Shown: one piece after another, positions 24,005-33,122 of the stretch | How the letters are laid out: every line of letters starts with the position of its first letter | How positions within the stretch are numbered: position 1 is the stretch's first letter | NCBI GenBank assembly: GCA_963828405.1 | Contig: CAWHEG010000002.1 | Location: 117,874-181,873, forward strand | Reading direction: 5' to 3' | DNA: 64,000 nucleotides | Source of the DNA: JANMJD01 sp963828405 | GTDB lineage: Bacteria; Actinomycetota; Acidimicrobiia; Acidimicrobiales; Ilumatobacteraceae | Notes under the pieces: generated by a model | The model's input: only the letters and a program-made list of their open reading frames with translations | What the model was told of the DNA's origin: nothing | Database searches by the model: none | Translations under genes and position numbers: made by a program

Positions 24005-25033
24005 GTGACGACCGAGACGACAAGGACGACGGAGACGACCAGGCGGCCCGGCGCGGCGGCTCGCCGGGCGATCCAGGCCATCCTGGCCACGATGGCACTT
24101 GGCGGCGCCGCGTTGGGCACGATCGCCGGAGGGCCGACGGAGCCACGTCCGACCGGCCGAGCCGCCGGCCCGGTGATCGACACGGTGTCCCAGGCGGCAA
24201 CCGTCACGGAGCGTGCCACGCGCATCCCGACGTCGTCGAACCCGGTCGGCGGTTCGAGCTCGGCCGGGTGGATCGTCAACTGCCCGTTCAGCCACACCCT
24301 CTCCGACGATCCGATCGTGTTCCCCGGCCAACCGGGGATGAGCCACTCCCACGACTTCCTGGGCTCGACCGACACCAACGCCGCGTCGACCGAGGCCACC
24401 ATGCGGGCGGCCCCGACGACCTGCGGCCTGCGCACCGACACGGCCGGATACTGGGTGCCGACGTTGTCGCAGAACGGCGTCGCCATTCATCCGGTCGACA
24501 AACAGCCCGGCCTCCTTGGCGCCACGTCGTCGCAGAACATCTACTACCGCAACCCGATCGGGCTCTCGACCCAACCGATCCCGGCCGGGCTGCGGATGGT
24601 CTCGGGCAACTCGAAGGCGACGAGCGCGGCCGACAACCCGCACCTCGGCCACGACATCTGGTGGGGGTGCAGCGACAACTCGATCTCCGCCAAGCTGGTC
24701 GCCCCCCCGGCGCAGTGCCCCGAGGGCATCATCACCGTCCACATCCACTTCCCGGAGTGCTGGAACGGTGTCGGCCTGGACAGCCCCGACCACATCAGCC
24801 ACATGGCGTGGGCGACGGGCGGACGCTGCCCGCCCTCGCATCCGGTGCTGCTCGCCGAGGTGACCATCCGCCTGGAGTGGGTGGTGGGACCGACGACGGG
24901 AGACATCGGTCTGGCGTCGGGGCCGCCGTACACGATCCACGGCGACTTCTGGAACACCTGGGAGCAGGGGACACTCGACACCTTGACGGCGACCTGCATC
25001 AACGCGGGCAAGGACTGCGGCAAGTTCCGCTGA
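24005..25033 (+). CDS. Secreted DUF1996 domain protein, copy 1
   Basis: A 342-residue exported protein. After a Thr-rich start (TTETTRTTETTRR) a hydrophobic stretch at about residues 23-43 is a signal or anchor. The DUF1996 domain follows from about residue 80: SSAGWIVNCPFSHTLSDDPI, HSHDFLGST, GYWVPTLSQNG, then YYRNP, GHDIWWGCSDNS, HIHFPECWNG and IHGDFWNTWEQG. Many conserved His, Trp and Cys residues suggest an extracellular hydrolase or carbohydrate-related role, but the family has no settled reaction. The GTG start is the most upstream usable one. A paralogue follows. Confidence 0.82.
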   Translation: MTTETTRTTETTRRPGAAARRAIQAILATMALGGAALGTIAGGPTEPRPTGRAAGPVIDTVSQAATVTERATRIPTSSNPVGGSSSAGWIVNCPFSHTLSDDPIVFPGQPGMSHSHDFLGSTDTNAASTEATMRAAPTTCGLRTDTAGYWVPTLSQNGVAIHPVDKQPGLLGATSSQNIYYRNPIGLSTQPIPAGLRMVSGNSKATSAADNPHLGHDIWWGCSDNSISAKLVAPPAQCPEGIITVHIHFPECWNGVGLDSPDHISHMAWATGGRCPPSHPVLLAEVTIRLEWVVGPTTGDIGLASGPPYTIHGDFWNTWEQGTLDTLTATCINAGKDCGKFR

Positions 25034-25037
25034 ACCT

Positions 25038-25058
25038 CGCCGAATCGCACTTTCGGCG
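25038..25058 (+). terminator. Possible terminator after DUF1996 copy 1
   Basis: A CGCCGAA/TTCGGCG stem with a 7-base loop lies 4 bases after the stop, followed by a weak T/A tract (TTCAATC). Confidence 0.45.
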
Positions 25059-25245
25059 TTCAATCACACGCTCATCGGATTGACCAAACCATCTTCGTGC
25101 CCTCTGACGTGTCTCCTTGTGTCCCTGATCTCACGATCACCCCTCTATGTGGTTTTTAAACTACTTTACGTGTTGTATTTTCGTAATCAAACTGTAATAA
25201 TTGCCTTTCGGAAACCGGGCGACGGAAAGAAAGGCGGATGCAGCG
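25059..25245 (+). promoter_or_regulatory. AT-rich promoter region before DUF1996 copy 2
   Basis: About 190 bases of noticeably AT-rich DNA, unusual in this window. They include a run of five T followed by AAACTACTTTA (about 25152-25166) and several TANNNT-like boxes, then TAATAATT. An AAAGAAAGGCGG Shine-Dalgarno lies 8 bases before the ATG at 25246. So copy 2 has its own promoter and a real leader, unlike most genes here. Confidence 0.5.
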
Positions 25246-26346
25246 ATGCACGCTTCATCTCGGTCCAGCGGCCCCCGTGGCCGATCCTCGACACAGCACA
25301 CGGCGACGCCGCGCAGGGCGACGCACCGCATGGCCATCAGCATCGTCCTCACCCTCGTCGGCGTGGCGGTCGCCATGGCCGGCCCGATCGGGCCGACGGC
25401 CACGGCCGCACCCCCACCGCCCGAACCCGTCCCCTCCGCCCCGATGGATCCGTCGATGCATGCGTCGGCATCGGCGACGGCGACGGGCATGCCGACGACG
25501 CCCGACGTGCTGACGGTGGCGAAGGTCTCCCCCGGTGACATCTCCACGGTCGGGGGCAGTTCATCGGCGGGCTGGCAGGTCAGCTGCCCGTTCAGCCACC
25601 AGCTGAGCGACGACCCGATCGTGGCCTTCGGTCGGCCCGGGTCGAGCCATGCCCACGACTTCCTCGGTGCCACCACGGTCAACGCCTTCTCGACCACGGC
25701 GACGATGCAGAACCCGGCCGCCGGCACGACGTGTGCGGCCAAGGACGACAAGTCCGGCTACTGGGTTCCGACGCTGTACAAGGACGGCGCGGCGGTCCAT
25801 CCGACCCACGGTGTGAGGGGTCCGACCGGGGTCAAGTCGCGCCAGACGATGTACTACCGCAACCCGACCGGGCGCCGACTCCACGCATTCCCGGCCGGGC
25901 TGCGGATGCTGTCGGGCAATCCGGCGGCCACGAGCGTGAAGGAGAACCCTGCCCTCGGTCACGACATCTGGTGGGGGTGCAGCGACAACTCGATCTCCGA
26001 GAAGCTCGTCGCACCACCGAAGAGCTGCCCGCGCGGGATGATCACCGTGCACATCCACTTCCCCAACTGCTGGGACGGCGTCCACCTCGACAGCCCCGAC
26101 CACCGCAGCCACGTGGCCTTCGCCTCGGGGGGCAAGTGCCCGGCCGGCCACCCGGTGATCATGCCCCGGCTGACGATCCGCAACGAGTACATCGTCGGTA
26201 CGACGACCGGGCGGATCACCCTGGCCGGCGGGGACACGTTCACGATCCACGGTGACTTCTGGAACCAGTGGAACCAGCCGGCGCTCGAGAAGCTCGTCGA
26301 CGACTGCTTCAATCGGGGCCGGGACTGCGGCAAGCTCGGCAGGTGA
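25246..26346 (+). CDS. Secreted DUF1996 domain protein, copy 2
   Basis: A 366-residue paralogue of the previous gene. A long basic N-terminus (RSSGPRGRSS) precedes a hydrophobic signal at about residues 30-55 (AISIVLTLVGVAVAMAGP) and a Pro/Ala/Ser/Thr-rich linker. The DUF1996 domain keeps the same landmarks: SSAGWQVSCPFSHQLSDDPI, HAHDFLGAT, YWVPTLYKDG, GHDIWWGCSDNS, HIHFPNCWDG and IHGDFWNQW. I chose the ATG at 25246 because of its good Shine-Dalgarno. The mature parts of the two copies align along their whole length, so this is a tandem duplication with diverged N-termini. Confidence 0.82.
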   Translation: MHASSRSSGPRGRSSTQHTATPRRATHRMAISIVLTLVGVAVAMAGPIGPTATAAPPPPEPVPSAPMDPSMHASASATATGMPTTPDVLTVAKVSPGDISTVGGSSSAGWQVSCPFSHQLSDDPIVAFGRPGSSHAHDFLGATTVNAFSTTATMQNPAAGTTCAAKDDKSGYWVPTLYKDGAAVHPTHGVRGPTGVKSRQTMYYRNPTGRRLHAFPAGLRMLSGNPAATSVKENPALGHDIWWGCSDNSISEKLVAPPKSCPRGMITVHIHFPNCWDGVHLDSPDHRSHVAFASGGKCPAGHPVIMPRLTIRNEYIVGTTTGRITLAGGDTFTIHGDFWNQWNQPALEKLVDDCFNRGRDCGKLGR

Positions 26347-26373
26347 TTCCCCGGACGACGCCCGAACGGTAGG

Positions 26374-26420
26374 GCGGCGACGGGCCGACGTGTCTCCATC
26401 GACCGTCGGCCCGTCGCCGC
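26374..26420. terminator. Strong bidirectional hairpin between DUF1996 copy 2 and leuB
   Basis: A perfect 17-base-pair inverted repeat (26374-26390 with 26404-26420) and a 13-base loop lie between two convergent stops. No T-run follows on either strand. Confidence 0.6.
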
Positions 26421-26459
26421 GCCCCACCGAGTCGGCCGCCCGCTCTGCGCCCGACCCCG

Positions 26460-27450
26460 TCAGGCCAGCCCGGCGGTGATCCGATCGGCGATCTGGCGCG
26501 TCGTGCCGGTGCCGCCCGTGGCGCAGGCACGGCGGATCCGGTCGGCGGCGGGGCCCTCACCGAGGAAGTCGAGCATCAGCGCCGCCGAGAGGATGGCCGC
26601 AGTGGGGTTCGCCCGGCCCGTTCCGACGATGTCGGGGGCCGAACCGTGGACGGGCTCGAACATGCTCGGCCCGGTCCGGGCCGGATTGAGGTTGGCGCTG
26701 CTGGCCAGCCCGATGCCGCCCGACACCGCTCCGCCCAGATCGGTGAGGATGTCGCCGAACAGGTTGTCGGTGACGACCACGTCGTAACGATGGGGGTCCT
26801 GCACGAAGTAGATGCACGCCGCGTCGACGTGGTTGTAAGCGGTCGCCACCTGCGGGAACTCACCGGCCACGGCATCGAACGCCCGCTGCCACAGGCCGCC
26901 CGAGAAAGTCAACACGTTGGTCTTGTGGACGAGGGTCAGGTGGCGGCGGGGACGCGCGGGCGGCCAGTTCGAAGGCGTACCGGCAGCATCGCTCGACGCC
27001 CATCCAGGTGTTGACGGAGCCCTGTGTGGCGACCTCGTGCGCCGTCCCCTTGCGCAGCACCCCGCCCTCGCCGACATACGGCCCCTCGGTGTTCTCCCGG
27101 ATCACGACGAACTCGTGGCCGGTGGTGTGACCGGGGCCTGTACCGGCGAAGGGTCGCTGGTTGATGTACAGGTCGAGCTCGAAGCGCATCTTGAGCAACA
27201 GCCCGCGCTCGATCACCCCGGGCGGAACCTCGGGCGTGCCGACGGCGCCGAGGAGGATCGCGTCGTAGCCACGCAGGGCCTCGAGCGTCGCATCGGAGAG
27301 GATCTCTCCGTCGCGCAGGTACCGGGCGCCGCCCAGATCGAACTCGGTCGTCTCGATGTCGACACCCGCGGCGCGCACCACCCTGACCGCCTCGGCCGTG
27401 ACCTCGGGGCCGATGCCGTCGCCGCCGATGACCGCGATGCGATGCGCCAT
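26460..27450 (-). pseudogene. leuB: 3-isopropylmalate dehydrogenase, interrupted by one frameshift
   Basis: LeuB oxidises and decarboxylates 3-isopropylmalate and, in the citramalate route, 3-methylmalate. Signatures are AVIGGDGIGPEV at the start, then LLGAVGTP, RENTEGPYVGEGG and the substrate-contact segment LTLVHKTNVL, followed by VTDNLFGDILTDL and FEPVHGSAPDI. One extra C in a run of four at 26948-26951 (minus-strand TCCCC) shifts the frame between AARAS and RRHLTLV. Removing it gives 329 residues, near the family's usual size. An AAGGAG Shine-Dalgarno precedes the ATG at 27450. Both halves are fully conserved, so an error in a homopolymer is the simplest reading. Confidence 0.92.
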
Positions 27451-27565
27451 GAGTCGTTGTCTCCTTGGTCGGGGGCCGCCGGGAACGGCCCGGGATCGTG
27501 GGCGATCCTCCAGGTCCGACGGCATCGGCGACGAGACGCGGTGCCGCCAGAGGGTCGACCGACGG

Positions 27566-27571
27566 TAGCTT
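27566..27571 (+). promoter_or_regulatory. -10 box (TAGCTT) of greA
   Basis: TAGCTT stands 9 bases before the greA ATG, leaving at most a few untranslated bases. Confidence 0.4.
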
Positions 27572-27580
27572 TGCACCGTT

Positions 27581-28057
27581 ATGGCCCAGATGCAGCAACT
27601 GTCTCGCAGCGCCTACGACCGCCTCAAGGCGGAGCACGACGACCTGACGACACGTGGTCGTATCGAGCTCGCCGAACTGATCCAACGGGCGCGGGAGATG
27701 GGCGACCTGTCGGAGAACGGCGACTACCACGCCGCCAAGGACCAGCAGGGCCACATGGAGGGCCGCATCCGCCAGCTCGAGTCGATCCTCGAGAACGCCG
27801 CGATCATCGAGGGCGGGGAGGCCGGCGTCGTGGGCGTGGGCTCGATCGTCACGGTGCTGTACGAGGACGACGACGACGACATGGCCGAGCGCTACCTGCT
27901 CGACTCGGTCGAGCAACGCGGCGACGGTCTCGACGTCATCTCCCCCAGCTCGCCGCTGGGCGCAGCGCTGATCGGGGCGCGGGTCGGCGACGTCGTCGCC
28001 TATGCCGCGCCCAACGGACAGCTGCGGGTCACCGTGATGCAGATCGAGACCGCCTGA
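27581..28057 (+). CDS. greA: Transcription elongation factor GreA
   Basis: A 158-residue protein that rescues stalled RNA polymerase by stimulating transcript cleavage. It has the N-terminal coiled coil with the loop REMGDLSENGDYHAAKDQQ carrying the acidic Asp and Glu that enter the secondary channel. The C-terminal FKBP-like domain contains SPLGAALIGARVGDVVAYAAP. The length is normal. An unusual run of five Asp (residues 97-101) lies at the start of the C-terminal domain. It is divergent from leuB and likely the first gene of a run with the alpha/beta hydrolase. Confidence 0.95.
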   Translation: MAQMQQLSRSAYDRLKAEHDDLTTRGRIELAELIQRAREMGDLSENGDYHAAKDQQGHMEGRIRQLESILENAAIIEGGEAGVVGVGSIVTVLYEDDDDDMAERYLLDSVEQRGDGLDVISPSSPLGAALIGARVGDVVAYAAPNGQLRVTVMQIETA

Positions 28058-28091
28058 CCGCCGCGGCGAACGATCCCGATCGGACGACACG

Positions 28092-29036
28092 ATGACCGAT
28101 CCGCGTGCCGAGGTCAGCTCACCCGACCTACCGCCGGGTCGCGCGGTGGAGCTTCCCGGACGGGGCACCACGTTCGTCCGCGAGCTGCCCGGTCCGACCG
28201 CCGACAGCCCGACGATCGTGCTGATGCACGGCTGGACCGCCACCGCCGACCTGAACTGGTTCACCTGCTTCGCCATCCTCGGACAGCACTTCCGTGTCGT
28301 GGCGCTCGACCACCGCGGCCACGGCCGCGGGATTCGCAGCCGGCGCCGGTTCCGCCTCGTCGACTGCGCCGACGACGTGGTCGCCCTCGCCGACGCCCTG
28401 GGGATCGAGCGGTTCGTGGCCGTGGGCTACTCGATGGGTGGCACGGTCGCCCAGCTGCTCGCCCGCGACCATGCCGACCGCCTCGACGGCCTGGTGCTGT
28501 GCTCCACTGCCGGCTGGTTCGCCACGAACAACCGATCGAAGCTCCCGTTCATCTCGATGGCCGGCCTCGCCGCCGTCGCCCGGGTGACGCCGATGCAACT
28601 GCGTGAGCGGATCACCGAGCAGGTCTACCTGCAGCGCAAGGCCCGCCAGTGGGAGCCGTGGGCGATCGAACAGGTCACCCAGCACGACTGGCGCACGATG
28701 CTCGAGGCCGGTCACGCGATCGGCGCCTTCTCCTCGCGTGAGTGGCTGTCGACGATCACGACACCGACCTCGGTCGTGATCACGATGCTCGATCGCATCG
28801 TTCCCGTGCGCCGCCAGCTCGCCCTGTTCGAGATGATCCCCGACGCCGAGGCCTCGCGGATCGACGGCGACCACGACGCCGTCGTGGCCCTCGCTCCCGA
28901 CTACATCCCGTTGCTGATCCGGGCGATCCGCTCCACTCTCGACCGCCGCCCGGCGCCGTTGCGCGAACTACTGGCCGGACCTCCGGTGACGACAGCTCAC
29001 TCGCCGGGGCCGAACGATCCCTCGCTCCATCCGTGA
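28092..29036 (+). CDS. Alpha/beta hydrolase
   Basis: A 314-residue alpha/beta hydrolase. The oxyanion-side motif is LMHGW near residue 46, the nucleophile elbow is GYSMGG near residue 114 (Ser), and the catalytic His is in DGDHDAVV near residue 258; the acid is probably Asp in TMLDRIVP. LDHRGHGRG is typical for the fold. The C-terminal 40 residues are Pro/Arg-rich and probably disordered. The substrate is unknown. It starts 34 bases after greA. Confidence 0.85.
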   Translation: MTDPRAEVSSPDLPPGRAVELPGRGTTFVRELPGPTADSPTIVLMHGWTATADLNWFTCFAILGQHFRVVALDHRGHGRGIRSRRRFRLVDCADDVVALADALGIERFVAVGYSMGGTVAQLLARDHADRLDGLVLCSTAGWFATNNRSKLPFISMAGLAAVARVTPMQLRERITEQVYLQRKARQWEPWAIEQVTQHDWRTMLEAGHAIGAFSSREWLSTITTPTSVVITMLDRIVPVRRQLALFEMIPDAEASRIDGDHDAVVALAPDYIPLLIRAIRSTLDRRPAPLRELLAGPPVTTAHSPGPNDPSLHP

Positions 29037-29085
29037 CCGGACCTGCCGGTTGCCGACCCCGGCCGAGCTCGGCATCCTGAGGCGG

Positions 29086-30552
29086 ATGAACCCCGTTCGG
29101 CGCCTCCTCCCGGCGGCCCTGCTCGCCGGGATCGTCGCGGTGGAGACCCGACGGCGACGGCGGCGGGGTCAGGTGGTGGGCCACGGCGTCGCCGCCCGCT
29201 CGCGCACGGCCCGCAACGTCCAGGTGGCGCGGCTCGGCGCCTCGGTCGGGACGACCTACGCGTCGACGGCCGCCCGCAAGGTGTTCGCCTCGGCCGAACG
29301 CCGCGACCAGCTCGACCAGGAACGCGAACTGAAGACGGCCGAAGCCGTCGCCGGCCGGCTGGGGCAGATGAAGGGCGCCTTGATGAAGCTCGGTCAGATG
29401 GCCAGCTACCTCGACGAGGGCCTGCCCGAGCCGATGCGACGGGCGTTGGCCGAGCTGCAGTCCAACGCCCCGCCGATGTCGGCGGAACTCGCCGCCCAGG
29501 TGATCGAAGGTGAGCTCGGTGAGCGGCCCGAGCGGCTGTTCGTCGAGTGGGACCCGACGCCGATCGCCTCGGCGTCGATCGGCCAGGTCCACCGGGCGTT
29601 GTGGGCCGACCCGGCGAGCGGGGTCGAACGGGCCGTCGCCGTCAAGGTGCAGTATCCCGGGGTGGCCGAGGCGATCGCTGCCGACCTCGGGACGGCCGAC
29701 CTGCTCGGCACGATCCTCAAGCAAGGCTTTTCCGGGCTGGATCCGGCCGAGATGGTCGCCGAGATCCGCGAGCGCATCGTCGACGAGCTCGACTACGAGC
29801 TCGAGGCCCGCAACCAGCAGGACTTCGCCGACTACTACCGGGGCCATCCGTACTTCCACGTCCCCGACGTCATCGCCCCGCTGTCAACGGCCCGCGTGCT
29901 GACCACGGAGCTCGTCGCCGGCGCCCGGTGGGACGAGCTGATGACCTGGTCGACCGGGGAACGCGACCTCGCGGCGGAGTCGATCTACCGCTTCGTGTTC
30001 CGCAGCCTGTACCGCTTCCGGGCGTTCAACGGCGACCCCCACCCCGGCAACTACCTCTTCCACGGCGGGGGCAGGGTCACCTTCCTCGACTTCGGCCTGG
30101 TCAAGCACTTCACACCGGCCGAGATGGCCACCTTCGAGGAGATGATCACCTGCGCCGTGATCCGCCCCGACCTGCCCCGCTACCGCCAGGTCGTCGAATC
30201 GGCCGGCATGCTCGCCCCGAACGCGCCGGTGGACACCGACGAGGTCGGGCGCTACTTCACCCGCTTCTACGAACCGGTGCGGGTGAACCGCACGATGACG
30301 TGGACCCCCGAGTACTCCTCGGCGATCGTCCGCCACACCTTCGACCGCACGTCGCCCATCGCCCAGTACGCCACGGTGCCGCGCGCCTTCGTGTTCATCC
30401 AACGGATCAACCTCGGGCTGTACGCCCTGATGGGCCGGCTCGGGGCGACAGGCAACTACCGGCGCATCTCCGAGGAGATCTGGCCGATGGTCAGCGGCCC
30501 GCCGTCCACCCCGATGGGCGTCGACGAGGCCGCCTGGCTCGCCACCCGGTGA
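29086..30552 (+). CDS. ABC1/UbiB atypical kinase family protein
   Basis: A 488-residue ABC1 (ADCK/UbiB) family protein. N-terminal basic and hydrophobic residues (RRLLPAALLAGIVAV) may anchor it. Family signatures are KLGQMASYLDEGLPEP (KxGQ motif), PIASASIGQVHRA (Ala-rich loop), AVKVQYPGV, GDPHPGNYLFH and FLDFGLVKHF (DFG). UbiB homologues act in quinone biosynthesis or lipid homeostasis; the exact role here is open. I chose the ATG at 29086 because of the GAGGCGG just upstream. Its stop codon directly abuts that of the convergent nadC, with no base between. Confidence 0.9.
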   Translation: MNPVRRLLPAALLAGIVAVETRRRRRRGQVVGHGVAARSRTARNVQVARLGASVGTTYASTAARKVFASAERRDQLDQERELKTAEAVAGRLGQMKGALMKLGQMASYLDEGLPEPMRRALAELQSNAPPMSAELAAQVIEGELGERPERLFVEWDPTPIASASIGQVHRALWADPASGVERAVAVKVQYPGVAEAIAADLGTADLLGTILKQGFSGLDPAEMVAEIRERIVDELDYELEARNQQDFADYYRGHPYFHVPDVIAPLSTARVLTTELVAGARWDELMTWSTGERDLAAESIYRFVFRSLYRFRAFNGDPHPGNYLFHGGGRVTFLDFGLVKHFTPAEMATFEEMITCAVIRPDLPRYRQVVESAGMLAPNAPVDTDEVGRYFTRFYEPVRVNRTMTWTPEYSSAIVRHTFDRTSPIAQYATVPRAFVFIQRINLGLYALMGRLGATGNYRRISEEIWPMVSGPPSTPMGVDEAAWLATR

Positions 30553-31461
30553 TCAGACGATCTCGCGCAGGTCGAGGCCGAGATCGAGCACCCGGGCCGA
30601 GTGGGTGAGCTCGCCGACGGCGATGAAGTCGACGCCGGTCTCGCCGACCTCGCGGGCGCGCTCCAGGGTCAGGCCCCCCGACGCCTCGAGGACGACACCG
30701 GGCGCGACGGCGTTGCGGATCTCCACCGCCGCGCGCATCTGGGCGGGCACGAAGTTGTCGAGCAGGATCACGTCAGCACCGGCGTCGAGGGCCTCGCGCA
30801 GGCCGACGAGCGAATCGACCTCGATCTCCACCGGGATCTGCCCGTTCAGGCCCCTGACCAGCTCGAACGCCTCGCGCACGCCGCCCGCGGCGAGGATGTG
30901 GTTGTCCTTGACGAGCGCCGCGTCCGACAACGCCATCCGGTGGTTCACCCCACCGCCGCAGCGCACCGCGTACTTCTGCAGGGCACGCAACCCGGGCAGG
31001 GTCTTGCGCGTGTCGCGCACCCTGGCCGGGGTGCCGACCAGGGCGTCGGCCCAGCGCGATGTGATCGTCGCCACCCCCGACATGTGACACAGCAGGTTGA
31101 GGGCCGAACGTTCGGCGGTGAGCAGCGACCGGGTCGCCGCGGTCACCCGGGCCACCGGGGTGCGGCCCCCCGCGACCCGGTCGCCGTCGGCGGCGAGGTA
31201 GACGAACTCCGCGGCCTCCGCCGCACACACCGTCTCGATCACGGCAGCAGCCACGGCCAGGCCGCTGAGCACGCCGGGGGCACGGGAGGTGAACTCCCCG
31301 ACCGACCGCTGATCGGAGGGCACGGTGGCCACCGACGTGACGTCGATGCCGCCGGCCAGGTCCTCGGCGACGGTCATGCGCACGAGCGAGGCGACGGCGT
31401 CCGGGTCGAGACCGCCGGCGATGAGCCGCTCCCGGGTCGGCTGGGACAGGGGATGGAACAT
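30553..31461 (-). CDS. nadC: Nicotinate-nucleotide pyrophosphorylase (carboxylating)
   Basis: QPRTase converts quinolinate and PRPP to nicotinate mononucleotide, the third step of de novo NAD synthesis. Its 302 residues show AEDLAGGIDVTS, then LLCHMSGVAT, RDTRKTLPGLRALQKYAVRCGGG, NHRMALSDAALVKDNH, VEIEVDSL, and LEASGGLTLERA with VDFIAVGELTHS, all typical. The ATG shares one base with the nadB stop (TGATG), so it is translationally coupled. It is the last gene of nadA-nadB-nadC. Confidence 0.95.
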   Translation of the reverse strand: MFHPLSQPTRERLIAGGLDPDAVASLVRMTVAEDLAGGIDVTSVATVPSDQRSVGEFTSRAPGVLSGLAVAAAVIETVCAAEAAEFVYLAADGDRVAGGRTPVARVTAATRSLLTAERSALNLLCHMSGVATITSRWADALVGTPARVRDTRKTLPGLRALQKYAVRCGGGVNHRMALSDAALVKDNHILAAGGVREAFELVRGLNGQIPVEIEVDSLVGLREALDAGADVILLDNFVPAQMRAAVEIRNAVAPGVVLEASGGLTLERAREVGETGVDFIAVGELTHSARVLDLGLDLREIV

Positions 31462-33122
31462 CACGCCCCCTCGGGAATGCCGTCGACGACGATCTCGCCG
31501 TTGCGGTCGAGCGAGATGGTCAGATGGGTCTGCCAGATCTCGCGCGGTTCGGTCCAGTCGGTGCGCCGGTGGCAGCCGCGACTCTCGGTACGCGTCCCGG
31601 CCGCGTTGACGACCGCGCCGGCGACGGTGAGCATGTTCGTCGCCTCCCACGCCCGCCGCGAGCCGGTCACCTCGGTCGTCGTCGCCTCGCCGAGGGCGGC
31701 GAGCTGGCCGAGCGCCGAACGCAGCCCGTGTGGCGTCCGTAGCACGCCGACGTGGCGTGACATCGCCGACCGGAGCTCGATCCGGTCGGCCGGGTTGAGC
31801 AGCGGACCGTCGATCGACTCCGTCGCGCCGTCACCGATCGGGATGCGCGGGGGCAGTTCGAGGCTCAGCGCGTGGCCGACGCGCGTGCCGGCGACGACAC
31901 CCTCGGTGAGCGAGTTCGAGGCGAGGCGGTTGGCGCCGTGCAGCCCGGTGCAGGCCACCTCGCCGACGGCGTAGACGCCGGGCATCGAGGTGCGCCCGTC
32001 GAGGTCGGCGACGATCCCGCCGCAGACGTAGTGGGCCGCCGGGGCCACGGGGATCCGTTCGGTGGCGGGGTCGATGCCCGCCCCCCGGCACGCCGCGGTG
32101 ATCGTCGGGAACCGCTCGTAGAAACGCTCACCCATGTGGGTCGCGTCGAGGAAGACGTGATCGCCGATCCCGCCCGGCGCCTCGCCCATCGTCCGGCTGA
32201 TCTGGGCGGCGACGACGTCGCGGGGGGCGAGGTCCTCCTGGGGGTGCACGCCCTTCATCACCCGGCGCCCGAGCCCGTCGAACAGCACGGCGCCCTCCCC
32301 GCGCACGGCCTCGCTGATCAGCGCCTGCTGGCCGGTGGCATCGGCGCCCCGCCAGAGCACGGTCGGGTGGAACTGGACGAACTCGACGTCGCGGGCCGCC
32401 AACCCGGCCCGCAGGGCAAGGGCGAGCCCGTCGCCGGTCACGGCCGGGGGGTTGGAGGTCGAGCTGAACACCTGGCCATAACCCCCGGTGGCGATGACCA
32501 CCGCCGAGCAACCGACGACCCCGACAGAGGTGCAGCGACCCTCGCCGTCGATGCGGGCGATGCGCACACCGGCGGCGGCGGGCTCCCCACCGGGCCCGGG
32601 ACCGACGATCAGGTCGAGGGCGAACGCCCGGTCGAGCACCTCCGCACCCGCCGACACGGCGGCCTCGTCGAGCGTGCGCTGCACCTCGGCGCCACTCTGG
32701 TCGCCGCCGGCGTGAACGATCCGGTTGTGCGAGTGCCCGCCCTCGCGGGTCAGTGCCGGGGCGCCGTCGGCGCCGGGGTCGAACACCGCGCCCAGGCGGA
32801 TCAGCTCGCGGATGGCGTCGGGGGCCGAGGCGACCAGGGCGCGCACGACACGTTCGTCGCACAGGCCGGCGCCGGCGGCCAGCGTGTCGTGGACGTGGTT
32901 CTCGAGCGAGTCGGCCGGGTCGAGCACTCCGGCCAGGCCACCCTGGGCCCAGGCCGTCGAACCGGCGTCGAGGGTGTCCTTGGTGACGATCAGCACCGAG
33001 CGGGCCGGGCGGCTGGCCAGGGCGGCGGCCAGGCCGGCGGCCCCCGAGCCGAGGATCACGATGTCGACATCGCGTTGCCACGATGCCGCGGGCGCCGCCA
33101 ACGCCCCGGGCAGACCGCTCAT
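31461..33122 (-). CDS. nadB: L-aspartate oxidase
   Basis: NadB oxidises aspartate to iminoaspartate with FAD. It has 553 residues, with VDIVILGSGAAGLAAALA near residue 20, then STAWAQGGLAGVL, the active-site segments TREGGHSHNRIVHAGGD and FVQFHPTVLW, DLAPRDVVA, PAAHYVCGGI and GLHGANRLASNSLTEGVV. The C-terminal helical domain ends with a short strand-forming tail. It overlaps nadA by 4 bases and nadC by 1, so stoichiometric synthesis of the pathway enzymes is likely. Confidence 0.95.
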   Translation of the reverse strand: MSGLPGALAAPAASWQRDVDIVILGSGAAGLAAALASRPARSVLIVTKDTLDAGSTAWAQGGLAGVLDPADSLENHVHDTLAAGAGLCDERVVRALVASAPDAIRELIRLGAVFDPGADGAPALTREGGHSHNRIVHAGGDQSGAEVQRTLDEAAVSAGAEVLDRAFALDLIVGPGPGGEPAAAGVRIARIDGEGRCTSVGVVGCSAVVIATGGYGQVFSSTSNPPAVTGDGLALALRAGLAARDVEFVQFHPTVLWRGADATGQQALISEAVRGEGAVLFDGLGRRVMKGVHPQEDLAPRDVVAAQISRTMGEAPGGIGDHVFLDATHMGERFYERFPTITAACRGAGIDPATERIPVAPAAHYVCGGIVADLDGRTSMPGVYAVGEVACTGLHGANRLASNSLTEGVVAGTRVGHALSLELPPRIPIGDGATESIDGPLLNPADRIELRSAMSRHVGVLRTPHGLRSALGQLAALGEATTTEVTGSRRAWEATNMLTVAGAVVNAAGTRTESRGCHRRTDWTEPREIWQTHLTISLDRNGEIVVDGIPEGA

